Shown: piece after piece, positions 7,727-16,704 of the stretch | How the letters are laid out: each line of letters opens with the position of its first letter | How positions within the stretch are numbered: position 1 is the first letter of the stretch | Origin: DASUFI01 sp036274635 | Lineage (GTDB): Bacteria; Planctomycetota; B15-G4 | Length of the DNA stretch: 34,024 bases | Direction: 5' to 3' | Assembly (NCBI GenBank): GCA_036274635.1 | Contig: DASUFI010000315.1 | Location: forward strand, 1 to 34,024 | Notes under the pieces: model-generated | What the model was told of the DNA's origin: nothing | What the model saw: the letters and a program-made list of their open reading frames with translations, nothing else | Databases searched by the model: none | Made by a program: the position numbers and the translations under genes

Positions 7727-8084
7727 GTTTGCCTCACCGCGGTGCTCTGAGCAGTTCGTTCGTCGCCACAGGCCGGCTCGCCGAATTGCTCATGCCGTGC
7801 TCCGAAACTCATCACGGACTGGTCGACCAGAATCGACCTGGTCCTCCATGCGCCAAATGAGCGTCGAGGCGGCCAATTCTGGGGGTCAGCGTCCCCTGGA
7901 TGCGGCCGCGGCGCCGCCCAACTGCACCGCAATCTGCCCCGCCAGTTCCTCCACGAGCCCGCTCAGCGCCCCCACCACCACCGCCGTCTCCTCGCTGGAG
8001 GCGCGCCTCCAGCTTGTGCGCGTCCGGACGGGCGAAGGCGAGCTCGCTGCCCATGGATCCTGCAGGCTCCCTCGCTGCGCCGCC
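7727..8084. other. Intergenic region with a possible gene remnant
   Basis: No intact gene is supported. The part nearest 7727 (roughly 7741-7880) has visibly lower GC. The part at 7886-8030 carries a minus-strand coding-like tail, listed separately. Other open frames here are Gly- or Arg-rich translations without protein character. Confidence 0.5.
7886..8030 (-). pseudogene. Possible C-terminal remnant of a PqiC-like ABC-transport auxiliary lipoprotein
   Basis: A minus-strand frame ending with TGA at 7886-7888 reads SSEETAVVVGALSGLVEELA then GQIAVQLG. This amphipathic tail resembles the end of PqiC/LPP-type lipoproteins, where a final helix of the form AALSxALAELSxxIA is typical. No start, signal peptide or body of such a protein lies upstream; the frame runs into the end of the TRIC gene in another phase. 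It may be a decayed gene end or a chance reading. The resemblance is from memory of the family only. Confidence 0.3.
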
Positions 8085-8756
8085 TCACTCCCGCGGCTTC
8101 TCCACCATGTCGCCCAACGCCGTCGTGCGCCAGTTGAGCTCGATGGCCAGGATGCGGACCACGAAGACCGCGACGACGGTGATGTAGGCCGCGTCGTGCG
8201 GCGTCACCCACCCGAGGCGCGGGAGGCCCAGGTACAGGCAGCAGCCGCCGATGGCCACCAGTGCATAGAACTGCCCGGGCTTGAGCAGCAGCGGCTCCTC
8301 GCGCACGAGGATGTCACGCAGCAGGCCGCCGCCGACGGCGGTGATGGTGCCGCCGAGCACCGCGGCCGGCGGGCTGAGGCCCGCGTCGAGCGAGCGCTGC
8401 GTGCCATAGACCGCGAAGGCGCCCAGGCCGAGCGCATCGATCACCGCGATCACGCGGCCGAGGCGGTCGATCTGCCGGCGGAAGGCCAGCGAGACGACCG
8501 CGGCCACGAGGACGACCCAGAGCATCCGGCCGTCGGTGAGGATGCTCGCCGGGCCGCGCGAGATGAGGACTCCGTCGCGGATGAGGCCACCGCCGATGGC
8601 GGTGACCATGGCCACGAAGACCACGCCGATGACGTCGTAGCCGCGCCGCAGGCCGGAGAGCGCACCCGTGGCGCCGAAGGTGAAGTGCGCCAGCAGGGCG
8701 AACCACCCGGGCACCTCGAAGGCCGATCCGGATTGTGGCAGCTCGCTCAGCAGCAT
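8085..8756 (-). CDS. TRIC/UPF0126-family membrane channel (YicG/YadS-like)
   Basis: 223 residues with about seven membrane helices arranged as an internal duplication. Each half carries the signature GGGxxRD: GGGLIRD at 55-61 and GGGLLRD at 142-148. Bacterial relatives are trimeric monovalent-cation channels; some were earlier called glycine-transporter-like. It lies downstream of aspD on the same strand, but a TAGGAT hexamer 6 nt before its ATG suggests its own leaderless transcript. If linked to the decarboxylation locus it could supply counter-ion flow; that is inference. Confidence 0.85.
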   Translation of the reverse strand: MLLSELPQSGSAFEVPGWFALLAHFTFGATGALSGLRRGYDVIGVVFVAMVTAIGGGLIRDGVLISRGPASILTDGRMLWVVLVAAVVSLAFRRQIDRLGRVIAVIDALGLGAFAVYGTQRSLDAGLSPPAAVLGGTITAVGGGLLRDILVREEPLLLKPGQFYALVAIGGCCLYLGLPRLGWVTPHDAAYITVVAVFVVRILAIELNWRTTALGDMVEKPRE

Positions 8757-8762
8757 GCGGGG

Positions 8763-8768
8763 ATCCTA
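8763..8768 (-). promoter_or_regulatory. Putative -10 box (TAGGAT) for a leaderless TRIC mRNA
   Basis: TAGGAT on the minus strand is followed by CCCCGC (6 nt) and the ATG at 8756. There is no SD between them. This suggests the TRIC gene is transcribed independently of aspD. Confidence 0.4.
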
Positions 8769-8812
8769 GACCCCGATGCGGTCTCGAAGGAAACCCGCGC
8801 GCTGCGGCAGGC

Positions 8813-8833
8813 GCGAGCGTCGCATTCGCTCGC
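8813..8833 (-). terminator. 7-bp hairpin after aspD, weak terminator candidate
   Basis: GCGAGCG pairs with CGCTCGC around a 7-nt loop, 13 nt after the aspD stop. No T-run follows on the minus strand. It could end the porin-to-aspD transcript. Confidence 0.3.
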
Positions 8834-8845
8834 CTTTCTCCCCGC

Positions 8846-10606
8846 TCAGCGCTTCGCGCCCTTCGACTTCCCGCCTCCCGCCGGCGCGATGGTCTTGCCG
8901 GTGGCCTGCTCGTAGGCCAGCCGGTACCCGCGCGCGATGGCGCGCACCGCCCGGCCGATGTCGTCGTAGACGTGGTCGTCGAGGTTCGCGAAGGAGACGC
9001 GCACCGACCAGTCGGGGGCCGCGAAGCCGCTGCCGTTGAGCAGCACGATGCCGTGGTCCTCCGCGAGGCGGAACACGATGTCGAGCGGATGGATGTTGTC
9101 CTTCATCCACTTCACGAACTCCTCGCCCAGGTACTTGCGGGCGAAGAACTCGAAGTCGATGAGGCCGTAGTACCAGTCGAAGTGCTCGTTGGGGCTGACC
9201 TCGATGCCCAGCCCCTCGATGGTGGCCTCGACGCGCTTCTTGACGATGCCGATGCAGGCCTTCTGGTAGTCCTTGCGGTCGTCCATGAGCTCGCTGAGCG
9301 AGAAGAGCGTCATCATGACCTGCGGGGGCAGCGAGAGGCCGGCCGTGTGGTTCAGCGCGACGTCGCGGCTGTCCGCCACGATGCGGTCGATGAAGGCGAT
9401 CTTGCGCGGCTCGAGCGTCAGGCCGCCGTAGCGCTTGTCGAGCTGCTTCTTGATGCTCTCCGGGTGCCGCGCGATCATCTCGTCGAAGATGTTGTCCTCG
9501 TGCACCGCGACCGTGCCGAGACGCCAGCCGGTGCAGCCGAAGTACTTGCTGTACGAGTACACGCCGATGGTGTTGCGCGGGTAGGCGCCCATGAGCGAGC
9601 GGAAGCCCGGCACGAAGGTGCCGTAGACGTCGTCGGTGAGCAGGATGAGGTCGGGCCGCTTCTTGAGGATGTCGCCGATCTTCCTGATGGTCTCGTTGGA
9701 GATCGCGACGGCATACGGGTTGCCCGGGTTGACGACGAAGAAGGCCTTGACCTTGGGGTCGAGCAGCTTCTTCAGCTCCTCGTCGGGGTACTGGAAGCGG
9801 TTCTCCTGCTTCGCGTGCACCTCGACGAAGTGCAGGTCGTAGTCCTCGAGGTGCGCCATCTCGAGGTAGGGCGTGAAGATCGGCACGCCCAGCGCGATCG
9901 TGTCACCCTGGTTCAGGATGCGGTTGCTCTTGAGCGACTTGAAGATGTAGCACATCGCTGCGGTGCCACCCTCCACCGCGTAGAGCTTGAACTTGCCCTT
10001 GGGCCTGGGGCTGCCGCACATCGCCCACTCGAGGTACTCGTGGACGATCTGCTCGTTGTGCACGAGCATGCGGTCGGGCACGGGGTAGTGGTCGCCGATG
10101 ATGGAGTCCACGAGCTCGTGCACGAAGGCGTCGGCGTCGAAGCCGAACTTCTTCACCGTCCACGGCAGCATGCGCTGCAGGAAGGGCGCGCCCGGCATGT
10201 CGGCGTGCTTCGTGAGCCAGGCCTCGAGGCGCGACGCGATGCCCGGCGCCTTGGCCATGCCGGCCACGCCCGGCGGCAGGTCGAGCACGCGCTTGCACTC
10301 GGTGATCGCAAACTGCCCCAGCAGGAAGAAGGCCTCGCGCGGCTCGGTGGCCACCCAGTTGGGGTTGCCGCGCCCGGCGTTGAGGTAGCTGCTCGAGGCC
10401 TCCTGCGCGGACTTCGACGCCACCTTGGCGAGAAAGTCCTTGATCTCGAAGGGGCCCAGCTTCTCGTACTGCTGCAGGTTCAGGTCGGACGCGGCTTGGG
10501 CTCGCGCGGGGGTTGGCTTGGGGGCCGTCGGGGCCTTGGCTCGCTTCGCGGGCTTCGCCGCGCTGCGCCGCCCCTTCGGGGTCGGTGGATCCATCGTGGT
10601 CGACAT
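8846..10606 (-). CDS. aspD: Aspartate 4-decarboxylase (bifunctional aspartate aminotransferase/beta-decarboxylase)
   Basis: A PLP-dependent fold-type I enzyme of 586 residues converting L-aspartate to L-alanine and CO2, which consumes a cytoplasmic proton. The PLP lysine is K354 in YSYSKYFGCTGWRLG; the NPGNP motif (293-297) and TDDVYGTF, with the Asp that contacts the PLP ring nitrogen, are intact. The first 40 residues are Lys/Pro/Ala-rich and probably disordered. I prefer the ATG at 10606 because GGAG lies 8 nt before it; a GTG at 10615 directly abuts that GGAG. It follows aspT by 28 nt, the pairing known from Tetragenococcus and Comamonas in which AspT exchanges aspartate for alanine. Confidence 0.93.
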   Translation of the reverse strand: MSTTMDPPTPKGRRSAAKPAKRAKAPTAPKPTPARAQAASDLNLQQYEKLGPFEIKDFLAKVASKSAQEASSSYLNAGRGNPNWVATEPREAFFLLGQFAITECKRVLDLPPGVAGMAKAPGIASRLEAWLTKHADMPGAPFLQRMLPWTVKKFGFDADAFVHELVDSIIGDHYPVPDRMLVHNEQIVHEYLEWAMCGSPRPKGKFKLYAVEGGTAAMCYIFKSLKSNRILNQGDTIALGVPIFTPYLEMAHLEDYDLHFVEVHAKQENRFQYPDEELKKLLDPKVKAFFVVNPGNPYAVAISNETIRKIGDILKKRPDLILLTDDVYGTFVPGFRSLMGAYPRNTIGVYSYSKYFGCTGWRLGTVAVHEDNIFDEMIARHPESIKKQLDKRYGGLTLEPRKIAFIDRIVADSRDVALNHTAGLSLPPQVMMTLFSLSELMDDRKDYQKACIGIVKKRVEATIEGLGIEVSPNEHFDWYYGLIDFEFFARKYLGEEFVKWMKDNIHPLDIVFRLAEDHGIVLLNGSGFAAPDWSVRVSFANLDDHVYDDIGRAVRAIARGYRLAYEQATGKTIAPAGGGKSKGAKR

Positions 10607-10634
10607 GTCGGTCACTCCGCGAAAGGCTTGCCTC

Positions 10635-12329
10635 TCAACTCAGCAGCAGGATCAGGACCATACCCCAGATGGTCAGCAGCGTGTTGCCGACCGCATAGGT
10701 GACGGTGTAGCCGAGCGCCGGGATCTGGCTCTTCGCCGAGTCGCAGACGAGGCCCAGCGAGGCCGTCGTGGTGCGCGCACCGGAGACGATGCCCAGCAGC
10801 AGCGCGTCGTGGAAGCGGAAGACGTACTTGCCCACGAGCATGCCGAGCACGAGCGGCACCGTGGTGGCCACGGCCCCCCACAGGAACAGGCTCACGCCCT
10901 GCGCCTTGAGGCCATTGACGAAGCCCGGTCCGGCCGAGATGCCGACGATGGCGATGAAGATGTTCAGGCCGACGTTGTTCATGAACCACACCGTCGGCGA
11001 TGGAATGCGGCCGAAGGCCGGCCGCACGGACCGCAGCCAGCCGAACACGATGCCCGCGATGAGCGCGCCGCCGGCGGTCGACAGGGTCAGCGGCACCCCG
11101 CCGACCTTGAGCACCAGCGCGCCCACGAGGGCGCCCAGCGTGATGCCTGCGCCGATGAAGGCCACGTCCGAGACGTCCGTGGGCCGGTCCGCCACGCCCA
11201 GCAGCTTCGTGGCCCGCTCGATGTCCTGCGTGCGCCCGACGAGGGTGACGATGTCGCCGCGCTGGACCTGGGTGCCCGGCAGGATCGGGATGACGGTCGC
11301 GGTCGCGCCGCGCACGATCTTGCGCAGGTACACGCCGCGCGCGCCGGGCTGCCCGGCCAGCTCGGCCAGCGTCTTGCCGTCGACCGCCTTGCTGGTGACG
11401 TAGATGTCGACGCCCTCGACGGGCACGTTGAGCAGCTCGGGGTCGTCGACCTCCTGCGCGCCCTCGCCGACGGCCTTGACGAGGACCTCGCGCGCGCCGG
11501 CCACCGCCAGGACATCGCCCTCCTGCAGGACGGTCTCCGAGGTGGCCTCCAGCATCTTGCCGTCCCGCCGCAAGCGCAGCACGTACAGCCGGGCGTCGGG
11601 GAATTGCGCCTCGGCCTCGGCGGCCTTCAGGCCCACCACCCTGCCGCCCTTCTTCACGCGGAAGGCGCGCAGCTCCCACTTGTGCCAGGCCGAGCCGGCC
11701 CCGCCCATCTCCCTGCCCCCGCCACCGAACTGCTCCTCGTACTCCTTGCAGGCCTTGACGAGGTCGATGCGGAACAGGATCGGACCGACCACGGCGATCA
11801 CGATGGCCGAGCCGACCGTGCCGAACATGTAGGTCACGGCATAGGCGACCGGCATCGAGTCCAGCAGGGCCTTGGCCTTGTCGGCCTCGAGGCCCAGGCG
11901 GTTGATCGCGTCGGTGGACAGGCCCATGGCCGCCGAGATCGTCTGCGAGCCCGAGTACAGGCCCGCGGCGTAGCCGAGGTCGTAGCCCACGAGCTTCACG
12001 ATGAGCACCGGCGCCGCCAGGCAGAACAGGCACTGCACCACCGAGAAGAGCGCCTGGGGCAGGCCGTCCTTCGCGACCCCGCGCACGAACTGCGGCCCGA
12101 CGGCGTAGCCCACGGCGAACAGGAACATGAGGAAGGCCGTGGCCTTCAGGGGCTGGTTGATGGTGATCCCGATCTGCCCGATGATCACGCCCGCCAGCAG
12201 CGTGGCCGTCACCGCGCCGAGGCCGATCCCCTTGAACTTGAACTTGCCGAAGTAGAAGCCCAGCGCGAGCGTCAGGAAGATCGCGATCTCCGGGGACGCG
12301 CGCAGCGTGGTGAAGATCCAGTCGATCAT
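10635..12329 (-). CDS. aspT: Aspartate:alanine antiporter
   Basis: A 564-residue inner-membrane exchanger of the AAE family. About five membrane helices (1-180) precede a cytoplasmic segment holding two TrkA_C/RCK_C-like domains (about 215-290 and 305-385; the second contains GDIVTLVGRTQDIERA), then about five more helices to the C-terminus. The layout and length match AspT. Uptake of aspartate(1-) against export of neutral alanine is electrogenic and, with proton-consuming decarboxylation by AspD, yields proton-motive force. The ATG at 12329 has GGAGG 5 nt upstream. It sits between the Orn/Lys/Arg decarboxylase and aspD on one strand. Confidence 0.93.
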   Translation of the reverse strand: MIDWIFTTLRASPEIAIFLTLALGFYFGKFKFKGIGLGAVTATLLAGVIIGQIGITINQPLKATAFLMFLFAVGYAVGPQFVRGVAKDGLPQALFSVVQCLFCLAAPVLIVKLVGYDLGYAAGLYSGSQTISAAMGLSTDAINRLGLEADKAKALLDSMPVAYAVTYMFGTVGSAIVIAVVGPILFRIDLVKACKEYEEQFGGGGREMGGAGSAWHKWELRAFRVKKGGRVVGLKAAEAEAQFPDARLYVLRLRRDGKMLEATSETVLQEGDVLAVAGAREVLVKAVGEGAQEVDDPELLNVPVEGVDIYVTSKAVDGKTLAELAGQPGARGVYLRKIVRGATATVIPILPGTQVQRGDIVTLVGRTQDIERATKLLGVADRPTDVSDVAFIGAGITLGALVGALVLKVGGVPLTLSTAGGALIAGIVFGWLRSVRPAFGRIPSPTVWFMNNVGLNIFIAIVGISAGPGFVNGLKAQGVSLFLWGAVATTVPLVLGMLVGKYVFRFHDALLLGIVSGARTTTASLGLVCDSAKSQIPALGYTVTYAVGNTLLTIWGMVLILLLS

Positions 12330-12426
12330 GCTCTCCTCCGGTCCTGGGGACGGTCGGCGGCGGGCGCGCGAGGCCCGCGCGCGGTCGTGCCGCGGGTCGG
12401 CATGGCGGTCGTGGCGGCGCGGATGA

Positions 12427-15276
12427 TCACCGGCCCGCGCCTCCCGCAGGCCCGGCGGACGCCGTGGGTCGCGGCTTCTTGCCGGACGCGGCGCCGCCGC
12501 CGCCGCCGCCCTCGCCCAGCACCTCCGGCCGGATCAGCTTGAGGCCGAGCGTGGCGTCGTAGCCGTGGATCTCCTTGACGTCGAGCTTGCGCATGAACTC
12601 GATCGTGTCCGGCGCGATGACCTGGCCCGGCACCATGATCGGGAAGCCGGGCGGGTACGGGATCACGAAGTGCGCGGAGACCAGCGGCGGCCCGGAGGCC
12701 AGGCGCTTGTCGATCTCGGGGCTCATGAGCTTGATGTGCTCGCAGCGCTCGGAGTCGTAGGCCATGTAGAAGGCCGAGCGCATGTCGCCCTCCAGCGTCC
12801 GGCCCTTGGGGTCGTCGCGGAAGCGGTCGTGGAAGCGGCTGAAGTTGGGCAGGTCGGGCACGTCCTCCATGAGCGACTTGACGCGCGCCTTGAAGGCCGC
12901 CTGCGCCGGCTCGCCGCCGCTCTTCAGCCGCTCCTCGAGGCCGCGCGAGATGTCAGCCAGCACCTTGACCAGGTTGGCCACGTCGCTGCGCGTGTTGTTG
13001 ATGTTGGTCTGCAGCAGGATCGAGTTGCGCGAGGTCTTGTTGAGCTGGATCTCGTACTCGGAGGCCAGCAGGTTCTTGAACTGCGTGCCGTCGAAGCCGG
13101 CCGTGCCGCACACCAGCGTGATGCGCGTGGGGTCGAGCATGAACTCGTCCTCGCGCAGGGCGCGCGAGCCGTCCACCCAGGTGGCGCCGCCGGTGAAGCT
13201 GGCCAGCCCCGACGGGCGGAACTCGTCCGGGATCATCTGCGCCGGGTCGAGCACCCGGAAGTACTTCGAGATGAGCGGGTGCCCGTTCACCTGGCGCCGG
13301 ATGTCGAAGGCGTTCTGGATGGCGCCCATGACCAGCTCGTAGCCCTCCAGCTCCATCTGCCGCCGCGCGACGTCCAGCGAGGCGATGATCTGCAGGTTGG
13401 GCGAGGTGGAGGCGTGCGTGAAGACCGCCTCCTTGAAGGCCTGCTCGTGCTGCGCGAAGTCCTCGTCCCCCACCAGCACCATGGAGCCCTGGCGCAGGGC
13501 CGACATGGACTTGTGCGTCGAGTTGCACTGGTAGACGCGCAGCTTGGCCCGCCGCGGGTCGGGGACGAGGCGCGTCTCGAGCACGCGCTTGTCCTTCGGG
13601 TCGAGGTCCGCGCCCAGCGCCTCCGCCTGCGCCAGGTAGCGCTCGAGGTAGGCCGGATCGGCGAAGGCCTCCTTGAGCGCCTGCCGCGCGCCCATGGCCG
13701 TGCGCGGCCGCAGGAAGGGCGAGAAGCGCGCGAAGCCGAACCAGGCCTCGTCCCACAGGAAGATGAGGTCCGGCTTGATCGCCAGGCATTCCTCCATCAC
13801 GCGGCGCGTGTCGTAGACGTGCCCGTCGAAGGTGCAGTTGGTCAGCGTGACCAGCCGCACCTTGTCCAGCCGCCCGGCGGCCTTGAGCTCGAGCAGCGCC
13901 TGCTTGATGGCGCGCAGCGGCACCGCGCCGTACATCGAGTAGGCGACCAGCGGGAAGGCCTCGACGTAGCAGGGCTGCGCGCCCGCGAGCACCATGCCGT
14001 AGTGGTGCGACTTGTGGCAGTTGCGGTCGGCGATGACGATGTCGCCCGGCTCGAGCAGCGCCTGGTGCACCATCTTGTTGGACGTGGACGTGCCGTTGGT
14101 CACGAAGAACACGCGGTCGGCGCCGAAGGCGCGCGCCGCCGCGTCCTGCGCCTTCTTGATGTTGCCGGTGGGCTCGAGCAGGCTGTCCAGCCCGCCCGTC
14201 GTGGCCGACGACTCCGCCAGGAACAGCGTGGGCCCGTAGAACTCGCCCAGGTCGCGGATCCAGTTGCTGCGGAAGATCGACTTGCCGCGCGCGATGGGCA
14301 GCGCGTGGAAGGTGCCCACGGGCTTCTGCGCGTAGCGCTTGAGGTTGTCGAAGTAGGGCGTCTCGAAGCGCTCGGCCACGCCTTCCAGCACCGAGAGGTG
14401 GATCTCGAGCGGCTCCTCGACCTCGTAGAAGATGCGGCGCAGGCCCGCGGCGCCCGGGTCGGCGAGCAGGTCGTCCGGCTGGCGGTCGGCCAGCAGGTAC
14501 AGGTCCAGCTCGGGCCGCACCTGCTTCACCACGCGCGCCAGCAGCAGGCCGTAGTCGCCGGCGGCGGCGTCGCGCGCGCCCGCCGGCAGCCGCGCCTCGA
14601 TCCAGCTCTTGAAGAGCGGCACGTCGTGCAGCGAGTCGAAGAGGAAGCCGTCGTAGATGACCAGGGCCTCGAGGTTCACGTTGAGTATGACCGCCAGCAG
14701 CGCGTCCTCGAAGCTGCCCACCATGACCGGCTCGTAGATGAACTCGTCCTGCGGGCGGCGCAGCCTGCGGATCTGCTGGGCCTGGTGCGCCCAGCGCGCC
14801 GGCGGCGCCGGCGTCACGAAGGCCACCTCGAAGTACGGACGCGAGCCGCTCTCGCGCGCCGTCGTCGGCAGGACTCGCTCGGCCAGCGTCGCCTCCTCGT
14901 CGGACTCCCCGTCGCCGCCCTCCGCGCGGTAGCCGCGCGACATGAGCGAGCCGATCACGCGCTGCACGATGCGCAGCGTGCCCTGCGCGTCGCCCGAGCC
15001 CACGCGCTCCTCCAGCGCGGCCATCAGCCGCGGCCCCGGGAAGGCCTGGAAGCTCTCGAAGGGCCGCAGGGCCTCGAGCTTGCGCGCGGCTTCCGCCTCT
15101 TGCGCCGCGCCGCCCCCGGCCGCCCAGGCCTGCGCCGCCCGCGTGAGCTCGCGCCAGCGGTCGTGGCGCGCCGCGACGGCGGAGAGGAAGTGGTCGAGCC
15201 CCGAGGCGGCCTCGCCGCCCGCAGGCGCGGACACGCGCTCCACGCGCGGGCCATTCTTCGAAGGTCGGGTCTTCAT
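12427..15276 (-). CDS. Orn/Lys/Arg family PLP decarboxylase, long form
   Basis: A 949-residue fold-type I decarboxylase, clearly longer than the 710-760 residues of inducible E. coli enzymes. A wing-like N-terminal region (about 1-300) precedes the PLP domain, with FVTNGTSTSNKMVHQ and the PLP lysine K589 in STHKSMSALRQGS. The C-terminal domain includes HFVIPYPPGFPIMVPGQ. A Gly-rich, Pro/Ala-rich tail ends the protein. It would decarboxylate lysine, ornithine or arginine to the amine, consuming a proton; substrate cannot be assigned. No cognate amine antiporter is adjacent. ATG at 15276 is chosen for GGAG 9 nt upstream. It lies between the porin and aspT genes. Confidence 0.88.
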   Translation of the reverse strand: MKTRPSKNGPRVERVSAPAGGEAASGLDHFLSAVAARHDRWRELTRAAQAWAAGGGAAQEAEAARKLEALRPFESFQAFPGPRLMAALEERVGSGDAQGTLRIVQRVIGSLMSRGYRAEGGDGESDEEATLAERVLPTTARESGSRPYFEVAFVTPAPPARWAHQAQQIRRLRRPQDEFIYEPVMVGSFEDALLAVILNVNLEALVIYDGFLFDSLHDVPLFKSWIEARLPAGARDAAAGDYGLLLARVVKQVRPELDLYLLADRQPDDLLADPGAAGLRRIFYEVEEPLEIHLSVLEGVAERFETPYFDNLKRYAQKPVGTFHALPIARGKSIFRSNWIRDLGEFYGPTLFLAESSATTGGLDSLLEPTGNIKKAQDAAARAFGADRVFFVTNGTSTSNKMVHQALLEPGDIVIADRNCHKSHHYGMVLAGAQPCYVEAFPLVAYSMYGAVPLRAIKQALLELKAAGRLDKVRLVTLTNCTFDGHVYDTRRVMEECLAIKPDLIFLWDEAWFGFARFSPFLRPRTAMGARQALKEAFADPAYLERYLAQAEALGADLDPKDKRVLETRLVPDPRRAKLRVYQCNSTHKSMSALRQGSMVLVGDEDFAQHEQAFKEAVFTHASTSPNLQIIASLDVARRQMELEGYELVMGAIQNAFDIRRQVNGHPLISKYFRVLDPAQMIPDEFRPSGLASFTGGATWVDGSRALREDEFMLDPTRITLVCGTAGFDGTQFKNLLASEYEIQLNKTSRNSILLQTNINNTRSDVANLVKVLADISRGLEERLKSGGEPAQAAFKARVKSLMEDVPDLPNFSRFHDRFRDDPKGRTLEGDMRSAFYMAYDSERCEHIKLMSPEIDKRLASGPPLVSAHFVIPYPPGFPIMVPGQVIAPDTIEFMRKLDVKEIHGYDATLGLKLIRPEVLGEGGGGGGAASGKKPRPTASAGPAGGAGR

Positions 15277-15334
15277 GGTGTACGTCTCCGGGAGCGGCCG
15301 AGCGGTGCAGGGAGGTGGATGGGGAGCGGCGGGA

Positions 15335-16669
15335 TCAGATGTCGAACCGGAAGGAGAACTGCAGGCGCGTGTCATGGCCGTCCGCGCCGCTCTCGACCTC
15401 CCTCGTCCCGTGCAGCAGCTCGACACCGACCCAGGAGCGGTTGGTGTACTGCCAGATGAAGTTCACGAAGCCGTAGGTGAGGCTCTCGTTGGTGGTCGTC
15501 GGCGGCGCGCCGCCCGGCACGTCGGCGTGCGCCTCGGCGTAGCCGATGGAGCTGCGATACTTCTCGTTCCAGAAGTGCTGGTAGGAGGCCAGGTAGCCGA
15601 AGACCGGCACGGCCTCGAGATCGTTGTCGTTGTCCGGCGCGGCCGTCACGCCGCCGCGATAGCGGCCCGCGCCCGGGCCGTAGGTCAGCTGCACGATGGC
15701 GTTGTCCTTGTCCACGGTGGTGAGCTTGGTGGACAGGTTCACTCCCCACAGCCATGCGTCCTCCGCGGTGGCGTCGTCCGGCACGAAGCGCGCCATGCCG
15801 GTGAACATGCCCAGCTGCACGTGGCCGATGGGGTTGTTCAGGCGCAGGCGCGCCGTGAAGTCGGGCAGCGGGTTCTTGGAGGCGCCGTCCACGCCGGTGG
15901 GCGCGATGATCTCGGAGTCGGGATCTTCCACCGCGACCGCGAAATAGTCCTTGTTCTCCAGCGGGATCGAGTAGCGGACTTGCGCCGTGCGCACCTGCGG
16001 GAAGGCGATGGGCGACTCGAAGTCGAGCGTCTCGGGCATCGCGTCCTCGTCCATGAACGTGGACCACGTCTGGCCGGCGAGCAGCTGGCGGAACTGGCCG
16101 TAGGCGTGCCGCATGCGGAAGGAGTTGTTGCTGCCGAAGAAGTCGCCCTCGACGAAGACCCGCATGTCGCCGTCCGAGCTGGGCCCGCGGATGTCCAGGT
16201 TCAGCCTGGTCTGGCTCGCCTGCAGGTTCGTGTTGCTGCCCGGAGACGTGCCGCCGGACACCGGGATGTCGCGCACGTCGAATTGCTGGTCGTCATTGAT
16301 GTCCTGGAAGTCGTGGATCAGGTCGACCTTGATGTAGCCGCCGAGGTTGATGTCGAAGTCGCCCACGTGGAAGCCGAAGCCGCTGGCCTTGGGCGGCGGC
16401 GGGTAGATGGGATGCTCCGCGGACTGCTTCTGCAGGTCGCTGGGCGCCGTCTGCCCGGCGGGCGTGGCCGGCTTCGGCTGCTCGGCGGGCTTGCTCGCGT
16501 CGGCCGGCTCCCCGGAGGCCGGCGTCGCGGGCTGCTGCTCGACGGGCGCCGCAGGCGTGTCCTGGGCCGCGAGCTGCGCGCTCGCGAGCACGATCGCGGC
16601 GCACGCGGCGAGGCGCGGTGCGCGCGCCAGTCCCAGCTTCCCGGTCGCCACCCGGCAGCGCCTGGCCAT
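15335..16669 (-). CDS. DcaP-like outer-membrane porin
   Basis: 444 residues. A signal peptide ends near AQLAAQD (about 36). A Pro/Ala/Glu-rich linker (about 37-88) leads into the barrel, which opens with FGFHVGDFDINLGGYIKVDL, the typical first strands of DcaP-type porins. Alternating amphipathic strands continue to the end, closing with LQFSFRFDI, a C-terminal aromatic-rich barrel signal. DcaP porins form trimers that let small, often anionic, solutes cross the outer membrane. As first gene of the decarboxylation locus it may admit dicarboxylic amino acids such as aspartate; this is inference. ATG at 16669 has GGGAG 6 nt upstream. Confidence 0.82.
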   Translation of the reverse strand: MARRCRVATGKLGLARAPRLAACAAIVLASAQLAAQDTPAAPVEQQPATPASGEPADASKPAEQPKPATPAGQTAPSDLQKQSAEHPIYPPPPKASGFGFHVGDFDINLGGYIKVDLIHDFQDINDDQQFDVRDIPVSGGTSPGSNTNLQASQTRLNLDIRGPSSDGDMRVFVEGDFFGSNNSFRMRHAYGQFRQLLAGQTWSTFMDEDAMPETLDFESPIAFPQVRTAQVRYSIPLENKDYFAVAVEDPDSEIIAPTGVDGASKNPLPDFTARLRLNNPIGHVQLGMFTGMARFVPDDATAEDAWLWGVNLSTKLTTVDKDNAIVQLTYGPGAGRYRGGVTAAPDNDNDLEAVPVFGYLASYQHFWNEKYRSSIGYAEAHADVPGGAPPTTTNESLTYGFVNFIWQYTNRSWVGVELLHGTREVESGADGHDTRLQFSFRFDI

Positions 16670-16704
16670 GCTCGGCTCCCGAGGAGTGAGGCTTGACGTG
16701 CGGG

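Noticed and set aside
7812..8054. Minus-strand 80-codon open frame
   Set aside because: Its translation contains a run of Gly and Arg without protein character; the neighbouring frame ending at 7886 looks more coding-like.
10606..10615. GTG at 10615 as aspD start
   Set aside because: The only SD (GGAG) abuts the GTG directly, whereas it is 8 nt from the ATG at 10606.
12565..15459. Plus-strand open frame of 964 codons
   Set aside because: Antisense shadow of the Orn/Lys/Arg decarboxylase, which has complete PLP motifs; the plus frame is low-complexity Val/Arg/His/Leu.
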